Translations under genes and position numbers: made by a program
Shown here: positions 13,630-26,256 of the stretch, in pieces
Numbering within the stretch: position 1 is the first letter of the stretch
How the letters are laid out: the number at the start of each line of letters is the position of its first letter
Origin: Arbacia lixula
Taxonomy: Eukaryota; Echinodermata; Echinoidea; Arbacioida; Arbaciidae
Reading direction: 5' to 3'
DNA: 64,000 bases
Assembly (NCBI GenBank): GCA_963669155.1
Contig: OZ022581.1
Span: 24,373,503 to 24,437,502 of the forward strand
The notes under the pieces: model-generated
The model's input: the letters and a program-made list of their open reading frames with translations, nothing else
Told to the model about the DNA's origin: nothing
The model's database searches: none

Positions 13630-14107
13630 CCACTGAGGCAGAAAGAAAGATACTAAGTTACAGAGATATAGAGACATAAAGAGAGAGATAGAGTCACAGA
13701 GATGGAGAGAGTCACAGAGATAGAGAGACGGAAAGGGTGATTGAGCCACATTGATAGAGAGACAGAAAAAGAGAGGTAGTCACAGAGATAGCGAAACATA
13801 AAAAGTGATAAAGTCACAGAGATAGACACTGAAAGAGAGTGATAGAGTCATAGAGAGACATAAAGAGATAAATTGACCAAGATAGAGAGACAGGAAAAGA
13901 GGGAGGAAGAGTGACAATGATAGAGACAAACAAAGAGAGAGATAGAGACACAGAGAAAGAGAGCCAGAAGGAGAGTGAATAGTGATAGAGTCACAGAGAT
14001 TGAGAAACAGGAAACGACAGACAGACAGAAAGAAAGATAGTTACAAAGATAGAACGAGAAAAGGACAGAGAGAGAGAGTGAGAGAGAGAGAGAGAGAGAG
14101 TAGGTTT
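13630..14107. repeat. Purine-rich GA/GATAGA low-complexity tract
   Basis: Degenerate repeats built around GATAGAGA and GTCACAGAGATAGAGA on the + strand, ending in a pure GA run at about 14069-14100. The Ser/Leu-rich frame on the minus strand is not a gene. Confidence 0.85.
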
Positions 14108-14109
14108 GG

Positions 14110-15735
14110 GGAGGGGGGGGCAGTGCAATAGAGATGGGGAACTTTGAGTTTGATTCAAAGTATGTTTGATGTACTGAGCCCATAGCCTGTGTACTTGTAG
14201 ACTGTCACATGTCCTGATCCTACCATGTTCTCTGGTTGCCTATTGTATATCTAGTCCACAAAATGTCATTGATTCTAAATTGCAGTGTAACTCCACTTCA
14301 GCTGATAACTCCCCCGTTTGACAAACTGGTCATTTCCTAATATCCCCAGTGTCATGCTTCTCCTATAATTCCACTGAAGTGCTCAAACAAACCCTGTAAC
14401 AAATCAGCGCTTGCTCCGCTAACCAGCAGGAAATGTCAGGCCTCGGTACCGTGTCGGCACGTTATATTGGGAATGGAGGCATTTAGCACTCCCAATACGA
14501 GATGTAGGGCAGGCAGAGTGAGAAATCTCAAGGGGCATGCTTCATCTCTCTCTCCTCTCATACAAAATGGAGCTGTTTACTACCTCCCAGAATTTACACC
14601 GATAAATCAGTGAGGAGCGCAGGTGACTTGTTTCGCGCCCCTGTCTCCCATTCCGTCCCAACACAGACTGCATATTTTGTGCCTCACCGCTAGAGTAAAT
14701 CATTTCTGACATTTAGGATTGTCCGCACCAGAAATTCCTTTATACGGTCTCGCCGTGCCTCTTCAAACGACTTAAAAATCTACACATGTTTGTGTCACTT
14801 GAGCTGGTCTCCTGTTCCTGCAGGCCTTATTTGTGAGTCTTAGGAGGTATTTAACTGGTGCCGAGGGGATTGCAGTGGGAGGGGATGCGTCCTGATCAAA
14901 GAGGAAAAAAGAGGGAAGAGATTTCCCGTATCAAATGAACATTTCTTCTTAAATTACGCCTGATTTGTCCCATGGGCTACATTTCAGAGAAATTTAATAT
15001 ATATATTGAAGTAGACAAAGACATTGAAGGATGTACAATCTTCACATTGTGGCTAAGGATTTGTCTTATACTCCGTTGTAGAGCACCATATTTAAACTGA
15101 TTGAAAGTGATAACTTGATAGAGTAATCAATACTGCAAAAGGGAAGTGATGAAATGTTACTCACCATTCAATTCTGAATTGATGATAAATTGATATAATA
15201 TATCGATCAATAAAATTGTGATATCTGTAAATTGGTCAAATGACATCATAGTTGATTATAAGCATTAGTTTAAAATTGTGGTTACATCATCATCAAAACA
15301 GACAATTAAGAATTTTTGGGGGGTAGCAGGTTTAGGGAGATTGCTTCGAAACTTGAAAACACTTTGGATTGAGCCATCAGGGAAGGGCAATAATCGTAAC
15401 GTGAATATTCATCACCACAACTTCTCGAGATGGCCCAAGGACAGCACGTCTGAAGAGGTTTGCACTCCAAAGAAGATTATAGCCTTGAGACGTCAAGATG
15501 AAGGCTGAGCCGTCTGCATCTTATAAATAGTAAACAATCATGCGAGCACTCACAAAATATGATAAAATGATGAAATTATTTTAACTCTCTCTTAACTCTC
15601 TTGATATCAAGGGTTTCTCTCCATCGATGTTTCTCATGAAAACCTTCCCTGCTAATAAGGATTGTATTTCTTGTCTACCAGTTTTGCTGTTTTGGTATGA
15701 ACTCAGAGATCAGCCCCTTTTGAGTTATGAAAATT
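14110..15735. other. Non-coding stretch, no gene seen
   Basis: Locally higher GC around 14400-14900 but no open frame with recognisable similarity and no pair of splice sites that I could defend. A distant unrecognised exon cannot be excluded. Confidence 0.4.
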
Positions 15736-15739
15736 ATGA

Positions 15740-16140
15740 TATTAAATAAAACTAATACAGTGCTTAAACAAGTGCTTCAAAGTGCTGTACAGCCATATAC
15801 ATAAGAAATAGGAATGAAAACATACAAACTAGAGAGCAGCATAAACTATAAACAAGACAAATATGGAGCCAGAGATTGGAAATTAGGAATTAAATAGATG
15901 GGCTTTGAGAAGAGATTTGAAGGATTCAAGAGTAGTGGTCTGATGGATGTGTATGGGAAGATTGTTCCAAAGAGTGGGATCACTAACTGTAAAAGCATGT
16001 TGGCCATAATGAGTTTTGGTACGAGGTGCAGGAGACAGAAATAAGGGTGAAAAGGAGGAGGATCTGAGATTGTGAGAAGTTTGAACTCTATTAGAAACAG
16101 TCAAAGCAGATAAATGGTAAACTAACAAACTTAACATGTT
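15740..16140 (-). mobile_element. 5'-truncated non-LTR retrotransposon (LINE) 3' end
   Basis: On the minus strand an 84-codon frame (16137 down to 15883) ends in the pattern typical of the C-terminus of CR1/L2-like reverse transcriptase proteins: RTKTHYGQHAFTVSDPTLWN, then NLPIHI, then ESFKSLLKAHLFNS and stop. The following minus-strand sequence contains GCACTTTGAAGCACTTG and ends near 15740 in a TTTTATTTAAT tail like the 3' ends of such LINEs. Only the last part of the element is present, as is usual for dead-on-arrival insertions. A short fragment resembling part of it recurs at about 16540-16578. Confidence 0.75.
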
Positions 16141-16141
16141 T

Positions 16142-17694
16142 ATTTCAACTCAGTGTTATTTCTCCACTGATTCATGCCCTCTGTCTTGTCTCTCCTATCT
16201 CAGAGAGCAGGCAGGGAAGGAGGCTTAATCCTTATTGCAGATTTACATCTTTACACACTCCGTCATGTCAATACATTCCAAAGACTTAAAACTAGGCCAT
16301 CAACAGACAAACTATTCCTAAGAAGTGAATCACTTTTTGGCAGACAAGTTTGACAAATTCAAAGATATCGTTAATGCAAAGCATAAGGATGGAAACACTA
16401 ATAACAAAAATAATTCTGGTATAGGACCTCTATTAATTTTACCACAATATTGACATTGACATAACATCATACTTAAAACAATGATTGTAGATTATGATAG
16501 ATAAATACATGTACAACACAAATACTGAACATGTTTATCTGAGATTGTAAGATGTTTGAACTATATTAGAAACAAGAGGACAGAGTCTGAGTGATAAGAC
16601 TACACAGTTGGAGGTGTGAGAATGGTGCCAGGGCTGAGCCATATCTGTGAATGTGTGACATTTGGAAGGATGTGCAACATGACAAGACATCTCTTAAGAG
16701 AGAGAGGAGACACTCTTCTGGGAGATCGGGGTGTATATGTGAAATGTAATCCGCTGCCTTATGAAAATTGGGCCATTACCCGACACTGTGTGTACTTTTC
16801 TAGACAGGGTGGAGGGAAGGAGCTCTCTTGATTTAGGTGAGCAACATATATTTAATGCATTCTATCGGTACATTTTATTGATTCGGTGATACAGCTATGG
16901 AAAATTAGTTTGTTATCAGATTTTTGCCGGTGATCTACAACATATTCCGCTATATTTGAGTGGCACTACTCCCCAGAAAAACAAGTGCTTGTTCTTTTGC
17001 ATGCATTGTGCTCCTGCTCTGTACATCTTAAGTGAAATTCATCAACTGTCTCAATACTCCTGTCATCCAATTAATTTATCTTTGTTTTTTATAATGAGAA
17101 ATGCATTTTCTTTGCCATACTGTAAATACCTTTCTTGACCATGCAGCGAGGACAGGATTAACTTTTTATGCACTATTGATGCATTTTCCCTCAAGTAATG
17201 TAAACAAATATTTCCAGGCAATGGGTCATTTTCATGTACTAGTATTATCTTGCAAGTTAGATATACATGTACATTCTGATTTCATTTCTCAATTCATCCA
17301 TACTGTTTATTCCTATACCTTTACCCTGTACCTACAAATGGATTAAACCTCTCAAGACCATTGGCAAGAAGATGCATGGGGTTTTGAAGATCAGGTAATG
17401 TAAGGGTTAAACGGAGTCCTCCACCATAATAGTATGTTCATATCTAATACAGATAACACAATGTAGACATTCTTGGAAAATATCCCTACATTAAATGTGT
17501 TAGTGACCACCATTATGTAATGGATGTTATTGTAGCTCCCCTGTATTCCTGGGGTATCAGACACACACATATATATAATGGTTACACACACATATAACGC
17601 ACACATAGATATTGTACATTCACATACACACTCCATACACATAAATATACATATGAATACACCCAAACTCCCACAAAGGAAGCCATGCTCACAT
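16142..17694. other. Non-coding stretch, no gene seen
   Basis: AT-rich with short open frames only. A fragment at about 17350-17385 (AGACCATTGGCAAGAAGATG) is a scrap of MITE family B. Confidence 0.5.
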
Positions 17695-17985
<291 letters not shown>

Positions 17986-18169
17986 CTTACCATTACACAC
18001 ACACCCGCATGTGATAGAGTGAAGTGGGAGTGGAGGGTGCTTTCTTGATGGTGTTGTCAGGCGTGTAGGTACAGCATTGATAATCACCAAGCTGATGAAC
18101 TTCCCATTCCAATTAAAAGAGGCTGTACCTTGTCTCATAAATCATGGATGATACTGATGATTTCAACCT

Positions 18170-18788
18170 GGGGGGGCATTCCGAAAACGAACTTAGGAAA
18201 AATTTTATTGTATCTCAGGGACTTAGGAAAATTTTTATCTTTTGGTATTCCGAAAAGCCAACTTACAATAAAAGATAAAATTTTTATTCAAATGAGCTAG
18301 AGATAAAATTTTTATGTAAATGAGCCTCCGAGATAAAAATTTTATGCAAATGAGCTAAATCGGTATTCTGAAACGCACTTAGGAAAAAAAGTTAGGATAA
18401 AAGATAAAACTGCTCCCAAGCAATTTTATCTCCAGACGTACGCGCCTAGGCCCATAGCATTACGTGCAAAAATAATTCGCGCATTAAACTTTTTGCACAT
18501 GGGCGCATCAAATGCAATAATGCGCGCTGATAGACATTGATGCGCAATGTCCCTTTCAGTTTCATGACATCACACCATCAGCTTGATGGTGTTAATGTAT
18601 GCAAAAGACATGAAAGGACGTTTATTACTGGCTGCCTCTGGGATAGGGGCGCAGGGCATGCGCTCATTAATATTGGTTAAAATCTTCCTAAAATATTTTT
18701 CGGAATACCAAAGATAAAATATTTTAAGGACATTGTATCTTAGGGGAGATAAAATTTTTATCTCTGTGGATTTTCGGAATACCGCCCC
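18170..18788. mobile_element. MITE (family E), about 620 bp with inverted ends
   Basis: The left end GGGGGGGCATTCCGAAAA is mirrored by the right end TTTTCGGAATACCGCCCC. Inner phrases such as GATAAAATTTTTATC and GGTATTCCGAAA recur in both orientations, and AAATGAGC units repeat near 18290-18355. The centre (18425-18550) is unusually rich in GCGC/CGCG-type steps compared with the surroundings. No transposase frame is present and no clear target-site duplication was found. Confidence 0.75.
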
Positions 18789-20789
18789 TGTGCTATAACA
18801 GACTTGAAACTTTTTTAAAGCTTTAATATTTGTAACTGTACCATATCCTTTTCCCCTGCATGCTTGCGTAGCTGAGCTATTCTTGATTTTACTTTCTGTG
18901 TAGCTAGTGTCCACCTTTAGCTCATCAAAATATTTGATCAAATTTAATTGAAATCTAATGCTTGTTAAAATACACTTAGGATATGGCACTCTCATGCCCG
19001 ATAATGGATAAATGGCGTACATGATGAATGTTGTGCAAGTTTGAGGAGTAAAGAATTTAACACCACGTATATTATTGTAATGAAATTGAGAATATGTGGA
19101 AATGAGCACGATTACCATGCCAATGGATGTGCTAATTGGGTAACAAAGCACTTAAAGGGTTAAGGAGCATTAACTCCTACATAGTCGTATATCATGACTT
19201 TGTGCTTATCAATAACAAATTCTGCCACAGTACTACATCTTGATAACAAAGTCTGATAGTTTTAGATAAAATGCCCCAAACAGGAAAAGTTTAGAAATGA
19301 TCCTCAATGATAAATGCAAATATATTTTCATGTCAGAAACAAATTGTGCTGAAGATGCTTATATTAACTTACACATACTGACAGCTTTCATATTGCTGTT
19401 ATGAATTATTGATAGAAACGATATTCTGCCTAGAGTATAATGTATGTATGCAAATGCTAACTCAGAATGAGTGGTTGAGATTGTGTCATAAAGATAATGA
19501 TTATACAGCAACCCTCATGAGATATTGCCACATTCTTCTATTGTCATGCAGCTGACACAGTGTAGCCAGACACAGCATGTCTTCAGGTTGTTTGTCTGTC
19601 TGTCTGTCTGTCTGTCTATCTGTCTGTTTGTCTGTCTGGATCCCTTTTATTCATTTTTGTCCTTCCCTCGTGTATTGATGTGATCTACGTGCTTCAAGAT
19701 AGGCTCATTAATCTTTATATATATATCTTAACTTGTTACCAGTGTATTACATTGTCTGATTAAATTTATGGTCAAATTCATTAGGACAAAGGGCTGTAGT
19801 CAAGGTTAGGATCTATGATGCTCTTCTTTTTTTTCAATCAATCACAATGAGCCATTGTTCTATTCCCAGACACAGCACTCTCTGCAAGTATTATGAGAGA
19901 TTACAAATCATAATTTGAGATGCATTAAGTCGGGCTAATCAAGATGATTAATGTCAGGTTGAAAGCTGAAGCAGCACACCTGTTGCTAGGCAATTGGATA
20001 GAAGGTCATAAACATTTCTGGAAATTTACGAGCAATCAGGAAGAGGGATTGTAATCTGAAGATCTGTCTCACAAATTTCCAGCGAGTAGACGCAGCTTTT
20101 TGTAATAGATTGTGTTTTTATGTTACTCTGACTGTTACGACTTCCATAGTCCAAGTGATTAAAATTGTATTTAAATCATTTCAAGGGAATTACCCCTAAT
20201 CATGAGGCTCAGGCTCATAAGAGAAAGTCAACTAATTGTAATTATATAAGTTGTGGATAATTTCCCTGTCGTAAAGAAATAAATCATTTGTGCCTTCTTT
20301 ATTTCTTGTTTTGAAGGGGATCTGGTAAGCAAAGGGTAAGAATTATTTAATTCCATATCTCCCTTAAATCACAGAGCACAACCGTAACTTTACCTGGTGA
20401 TTGTGAGTTGCCAAAGTCCTTTCATATTTGTTTGCTTTTTGTTAAACTTAAAGTGATACTTTATGAGCAGTAGTTTTTATACAAAGCGGTCTTTATGAAC
20501 CAATCGCAGTCCGTATGAATAGTGAGCAGACCCTCATGTTGTGTTTGCTGCACTGCATGCAGCTGCCATTGATGACTGGACATATATTGAGATTTAGCCA
20601 TCTCACAAGGCTCAGAATGAATCGTGGCACAGAGTAGCAGTTCATCTAATTTGGGACATCATGTCACAACTCTTTGCATGCTTCACGTGTATTTAGTCGC
20701 AACTAATACACACAAATCCCATAGAGCAGCATTTGTACGGCACACAAAGAGTTAATGGGTCTCAGCATTGACCACAGCAACAATCCCTT
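18789..20789. other. Non-coding stretch with a short CTGT microsatellite
   Basis: A CTGT run lies at about 19590-19637. A 193-codon frame on the minus strand (19151 down to 18570) runs into MITE family E, has no recognisable similarity, and is judged fortuitous. No RNA gene was seen. Confidence 0.5.
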
Positions 20790-20793
20790 TTAA

Positions 20794-21158
20794 AGGGAAT
20801 ATACTGCACTGGGAAGACAAAAGGCCTTCAAACAGGTGATTGTGAGCAATCTTCTTACCAATGGTCTTACATTCATGTATTGTCCATTTAAGAAACTTGC
20901 TGAAAGTTATTTGCCCTTAAATTACCCACATTTGGAATAATTAGTGATGGAATCACAAATCCTCAAAATGTTCAGCCCAAACAATTTGAGGATTTGTGAT
21001 TTAATAGCGTACAACTCCTAATTTGGATCATTTGAGGGCAAATAACTTTCAGCAAGTTTCTAAAATGGACAATACATGAATGTAAGACCATTGGTAAGAA
21101 GATTGCTCATGATCACCTTTTTGAAGGCTCTTTGTGTTCACAGTACAGTATATTCCCT
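20794..21158. mobile_element. MITE family B, complete foldback with TTAA target duplication
   Basis: A 365-bp near-perfect palindrome flanked by TTAA at 20790-20793 and 21159-21162. The left arm AGGGAATATACTGCACTG is mirrored by CAGTACAGTATATTCCCT. The arms (including CAAGTTTCTTAAATGGACAA-like phrases) are complementary almost to the centre near 20975. The high arm identity suggests a fairly young insertion. The TTAA site suggests piggyBac- or Kolobok-like mobilisation (inference). No coding capacity. Confidence 0.9.
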
Positions 21159-21162
21159 TTAA

Positions 21163-22029
21163 TTTGCAGTTGTGAAGGACTTCTTGTTACCTTCATGTTG
21201 GTCCTGTTGTCCGTATGAAATCTACAACATGCCAAGCTAACACTTTGGTCAACAAATCTATATGCCTCATAATGTACACAATACACATTATGTACTTTGA
21301 ATTGACTCTAGTGGTACTGGGCGCGCACTGCGGGCTATTAATTTGTACACATGTTGCACGTTTTATGAGAATTCTAGTTTAGTAGACATAAGTTTAAGGA
21401 AAATTAACAGCTACGTGCCATGTGCTGGCAACTGCATAAGGTTTACCACTCATGGGAAAATTGTATGTCGGCAGTGGAACCCCCAATGAGGGAGCCCTTC
21501 TCTATTGCATTTTATAAGATGTGCTGTCATAACATGATTGAAGTCATGATTAATTTGTGTGATGGGAACCGGTCTGAAGGTGTGCAGACATATTAATAGC
21601 ATACGATGGAAGCCATCCATTCATCAGTTGCAGGGGGGACTTCACACCAGCTGAGTCTTTGTGATTATATTCATCACAAATGGTTGTACTCTCAGATTAC
21701 AGTCGATTCTTCTGGATGTAATTGATCTTCACAAACCTCAGTATTTTAACATTTTGATTTAAAAGAAACTCTAAGCTTAAATGCTTTTAATATGAGGATT
21801 GAACATGCAAACACACATTTAGCTTTGAAATTAAGATGTATCTTATTTCATCTCAAAACCTAGAAGAGATTGTGAATTGACTTGTGTGGAGTGTGCCGTG
21901 CTTGGAAGCATGGCGCATCTAATGGGCACATTTATCATTCAAGATGAAGAAATGAGACATATCAATCAGATGTGATGATTTGCTTGAGGGGGTTTCATCA
22001 TGCTGATGTGCTATTAGGATTCTGCAGAT
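21163..22029. other. Non-coding stretch, no gene seen
   Basis: Short open frames only. No repeat with clear ends recognised. Confidence 0.5.
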
Positions 22030-23120
22030 TGCACGAGCGGAGGATGAGGGAGGGGGACAGGGCAGAAGATAGAGAAATATTGAAATAAAGATGAAATGTA
22101 CTGAAAGTGGGGGAGGAGATGAAGGAGAAGACGGTGTAGGGGGAGAAGATAAGGGGGACATTAAAGGTGATGATGATGAAATAATACAAAGGGTGGGAAG
22201 GAAGAAGTTAAAGTTAAAAAACAAAGAAATAGCAAAGAAGATGAAGAAATATTGATGTGAAGATACTATATACAGAAAATGGAGGAGGAGAAGAAAGAAA
22301 AAGGAGAGACAAATTGAAGGTAATGGGTGAAATGAAGGAAAGGATGGGAAGAAAGATGTTAATTTTTTTTTAAAATTAAGAGTAAGCAAAGAAGATGAAG
22401 AAATGTTAAAGTTAAGATGCAATATTCACAAAGTGGAGGAGGAGGAGAAGAAGGAACAAAAGAGGAGAGGCAAATTGAAGGTGATGAGACTGAAATTATA
22501 CAAAGGGTGGGGAGGAAGTAGATGAAGATGGAAAACAATAAAGAAGTAGCAAAGAATATGAAAAAATATTACAGTAAAGATTCATAAAGTCGAGGAGGAG
22601 GAGAAGAAGGAGGAAAAGAGGAGAGGCAAAGTGACAGTGATAAGGCTGAAATGCAGGAAAGAGTTGTGAGGAAGAAGATGAAACTAGAAAATTATTTAGA
22701 GAAGCAAAGAAGATGAGAAATATCAAAGTAAAGATGCAATATACAGAGAGTGGAGGTGAAGTATTAGATGAAGAGGGAGAAAAAGGAGAAAAAAGAGGGT
22801 GAAAAAGACCAGGGGTAAATTTAAGGTGGGGTTGCTGAAATTAAAGATATGGTGGGAAGAAGGAAGATTAAAAAAAAGCACAATTGAGTGGTAGCTAAGA
22901 AAAAATTATGAGGGTGAGTATATGTGATAAGGGATGGGGATATGATAGAAAGGAAAGGAAAAGAGAAGAGAAAGTGAAGAAACAATACTGAATCACAGTG
23001 AAATTATCTGTCTTTAGGGCATGTAAAATCCTGAGTAAAAAGCACTGATAATGATTGCTCTTTAGTGTAATGGGGGTTTGAGGAGAATAATAAGACAAAA
23101 GGGGGAAATAAAAGGGGACA
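22030..23120. repeat. Purine-rich tract with repeated GAAGATGAAGAAAT-type units
   Basis: A long A/G-rich stretch with degenerate repeated phrases (AGCAAAGAAGATGA, GAGGAGGAGAAGAAGGA, GAGAGGCAAATTGAAGGTGAT) at intervals of roughly 130-150 bp, suggesting an old higher-order tandem duplication. Minus-strand frames rich in Ser/Phe/Leu are composition artefacts. Confidence 0.7.
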
Positions 23121-23379
23121 GAAAAACTAATAATAGTTGGAAGAAGAGCATAATTTATCTGTAATGAAGATGATGATGGTTTGTAGGTGAGGAGAATTCA
23201 GGCATAGAAAGAAAACAGAAGATGTCACAAGGGCATTGAATATATGGCATGGTGATATTTTTGTTTTCCACAAAACAAGACAGAGACAATAGGTAAGATT
23301 GGCCTGGAGAAAATGGAATGCAAATATTTCACATTGGCAGTGCACCATCATTGTGCTGTGTATTGTCACATTGTATCAT

Positions 23380-23407
23380 CAGGGAGTTGGGAGCTCCCAA
23401 CTCCCTG
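23380..23407. repeat. Perfect 28-bp palindrome with no spacer
   Basis: The half-site CAGGGAGTTGGGAG is followed directly by its exact reverse complement. It stands alone in AT-rich sequence and no larger inverted element surrounds it. It could form a cruciform or be the remnant of a foldback insertion. Confidence 0.9.
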
Positions 23408-24165
23408 GTATCATGTATGAATTTCATTTCATTAATGATCAAGGAGGAAAATAATATGGTTGTCATACAACAAACATAAAACATGAAATGTATGACTGTT
23501 TTCACATTTTAGTGCAATATTCAGACACAAATATACTTTTTTTGCACGAGATCATACAGACTTTACCAGATTTCACACATTTTCTGGGTCAGAATCAATA
23601 AGGTGAATCTCCCGATTCATGAAATGGTTTAAAGCACTTCAGGTATCATGAATCACAGATACTGACTTCAAGCGGAATCTGGCGGGAAGGTGGGGTACAT
23701 TGTCTAGGGGAGAACATCTCTCAGATTGAATGATGACGTTTATTTCCTGGGGGAATCGATGCATTAGGTGACATTTTGTGTGAAGAAGTGAAAAGTCGAA
23801 GTGTGTGAAGAAGTGAAAAGTCGAAGTGTTTGAAATGAGTTTGATGGGGATTGTGTAAAGTGTGCGTGGGTCATTATACCTATTAATGGAGAAATACCTA
23901 TGAAATCAGGAACAACTCTATTTCTTTTTAAAGTAGCCACTTTATAGAAAGGACTATTCAAAATGTGAAAAAGATTTTAAAAAAAAATTTCAATATAGAA
24001 ACTGGAATGATACATGGAGTAGCACATGATGTAATTGTACTTTCATGAACAAACTAATTCATGGAATAACTAATTCATTGAGAGATATATGAAAAGAGTG
24101 TGAAAGAGAGAAAGAGATAGATATGTATAGTGACAAGGTTAGAGCAGGAGGACAGACACAGAGAA

Positions 24166-24168
24166 GGA

Positions 24169-24199
<31 letters not shown>

Positions 24200-24200
24200 G
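24166..24200. repeat. (CAGA)n microsatellite
   Basis: About 8 tandem ACAG units in the + orientation within a wider purine-rich patch (24060-24310). Confidence 0.9.
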
Positions 24201-24524
24201 GAAAAGAAAGACAGACTATGTGAAACATAGACCAGAATATTAGACAGAAAGGAAGGGAAATGTGGTAGGTAATAAGACAGAGATATTTTAACAAAATGAA
24301 AAGACCCAGAAAGGAAGAGCATACATGGAGAAAACTAGGGTATACCATTCACTCACTTTACACCTAATCTAGATCTATTCTCTCTAACCTTATAAGAACA
24401 TTATTGTAATGACATCAAACTGTGCCCTTAGTTGAACCATGTTATCATAGTATTGTCCTGGCGTGCCCTCTGTCCTCCAATAATTGAATGGGCATAGCTC
24501 ACTGTGTATCTCCTATCATCTATC

Positions 24525-24674
24525 AGCTATCGTCTATCTTCTATTGTCGATATGACCTAGGATGGTGTTTATCTCTATATGGTGGTGTTGCTTCTAATAA
24601 GCTATCGTCTATCTTCTATTGTCCATATGACCTAGGATGGTGTTTATCTCGATATGGTGGTGTTGCTTCTAATA
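24525..24674. repeat. 75-bp direct tandem duplication
   Basis: Two nearly identical 75-bp units start at 24525 and 24600 (AGCTATCGTCTATCTTCTAT…), differing at only a few bases. This is a recent duplication. Confidence 0.9.
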
Positions 24675-25639
24675 AGCGATAGTAGTTTCCATTAGGCGCA
24701 GTTCGATGAGCAGTAATTCAGTGGTGTCATGATAAAATGGCAGTGGTACTTAGTTTAATTGTGTGTAGATTTGATTACCATGCTTCTTCCAATATTTAAC
24801 CCATTGGCTCATAGAATATGTAATTCTCATAGACTTATCATAAGGGACACTGGGTTCGTGTGGGCTAATGGTTAATAGAAAGAGTAGATTTCTACAGTTG
24901 GTTGCCAGGGAGCTTAAAAGGAGTAGTTAATATCCCAACTGAAGTCGATGCATAAATACAACATAATGGTGGAAAAATATTGCCATCTTGACTCAGGGCA
25001 TAGTCAAATCACCAAATTATTGTGATTTTAAAGAACTTAGCCCAATGAGAGAATGGCTTCCATGCAGGAAAAGTTGCAGTATTGCAGTAATGACCTTTTT
25101 CAGTTAGCTAGCCTTTGCTGATTATTCATGTTCATCTGTTTAATTTTTGGATGAAATGACTGGTGCTTGGTGCTTTGCGTGAAAGCTCCTAATTGATTTC
25201 CTCTTGTAATTACTAAAGTGAATATAAATTGTTTATTGATAACACATGTATGCTTACCAGCAATTACCACATTTCTTCCTGCCTCGTTTACTATGATGCA
25301 CACTATCAGACAGCCCACCATCACACAGTGTAGATAGGCAAGCTCAATTAGATTTCCTCCCACTGTGCGATCAATCAGATTTTTGTGAAAAGGCATCCTT
25401 AAGGTAATCTATTTAGGTGTACACAAATTATTCCTGATGGCATGCTTTATCCTGTAAATGCATGGAATAAAAACATGTGCAGGATTGGCCATGCTTTCTT
25501 TGATGCAGAATGAAAGTCTAAAATCTATTTTCTGACATGAAATTGTTGTTTCAGTTGATGACTTGTGTAATATTGGCCTGCATCGCTTTTTCAGTCATGT
25601 CTGGACTCGTGTGTATATTTTATTCACGGTCCAGATGCT

Positions 25640-25745
25640 TCCTCATTTCTCTTTTTCTTTGCTCCTTGAAGCGCATGGAGACTTTCTTATGTATATGTGT
25701 TATGCGCTATATAAACATTGTTTATTATTATTATTATTATTATTT
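25640..25745 (+). mobile_element. Probable LINE/SINE 3' tail
   Basis: The sequence TATGCGCTATATAAACATTG followed by a TTATTATTATT run is the typical 3' end of CR1/L2-like retroposons and of SINEs that borrow their tails. The body upstream (TGAAGCGCATGGAGACTTTC) fits the same pattern. Only a short 3' fragment is recognisable. Confidence 0.55.
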
Positions 25746-26256
25746 CCTACTTTAGAAATGAGTGTTGGTTTGTGATGTTCAGTACAGGCATGCTTCTCTG
25801 TGTGATCAATGCTGTAATTGTATAACATGCTTTCCTGGTATTACTAGCAGTACGGCATCAGACTGGATCTGCAATTTACTTTCAGGGAGCCTGAAAAGTC
25901 TGCGAACTGATTTATGTTAATTATTCTTACTTATTTCAGGCATTGCATTCATGGAGACAAAGATGTGTGGAAATATTGATACTAGCTGGAAATAAAATAT
26001 GCTGAAATATCTGCAGTTTGGGGTGTTTTTTGTGAGGGTATTTTTACATAGTTTTCACATTTTTGATTCACACCTGAAAATGTTTCCAAAATGTTCTTTT
26101 TGTGATATATCTCAGTGTATTTATATTCATGTATGTCTAGTCAAGGTGATATCCTGAGATATACATGCATATTCCACAAGTATCAATTTACAAGCAACTA
26201 CTTGTTAACATTTTTATGATTAAATTTGTTTATATTTTCTATCCTGTCATTTGCAG

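Noticed and set aside
14400-14900. Higher-GC patch as a possible exon cluster or CpG island
   Set aside because: No long open frame, no recognisable protein similarity and no convincing splice-site pairs.
18570-19151. 193-codon minus-strand frame
   Set aside because: It overlaps the end of a MITE, is AT-driven, and shows no recognisable motif or splice context.
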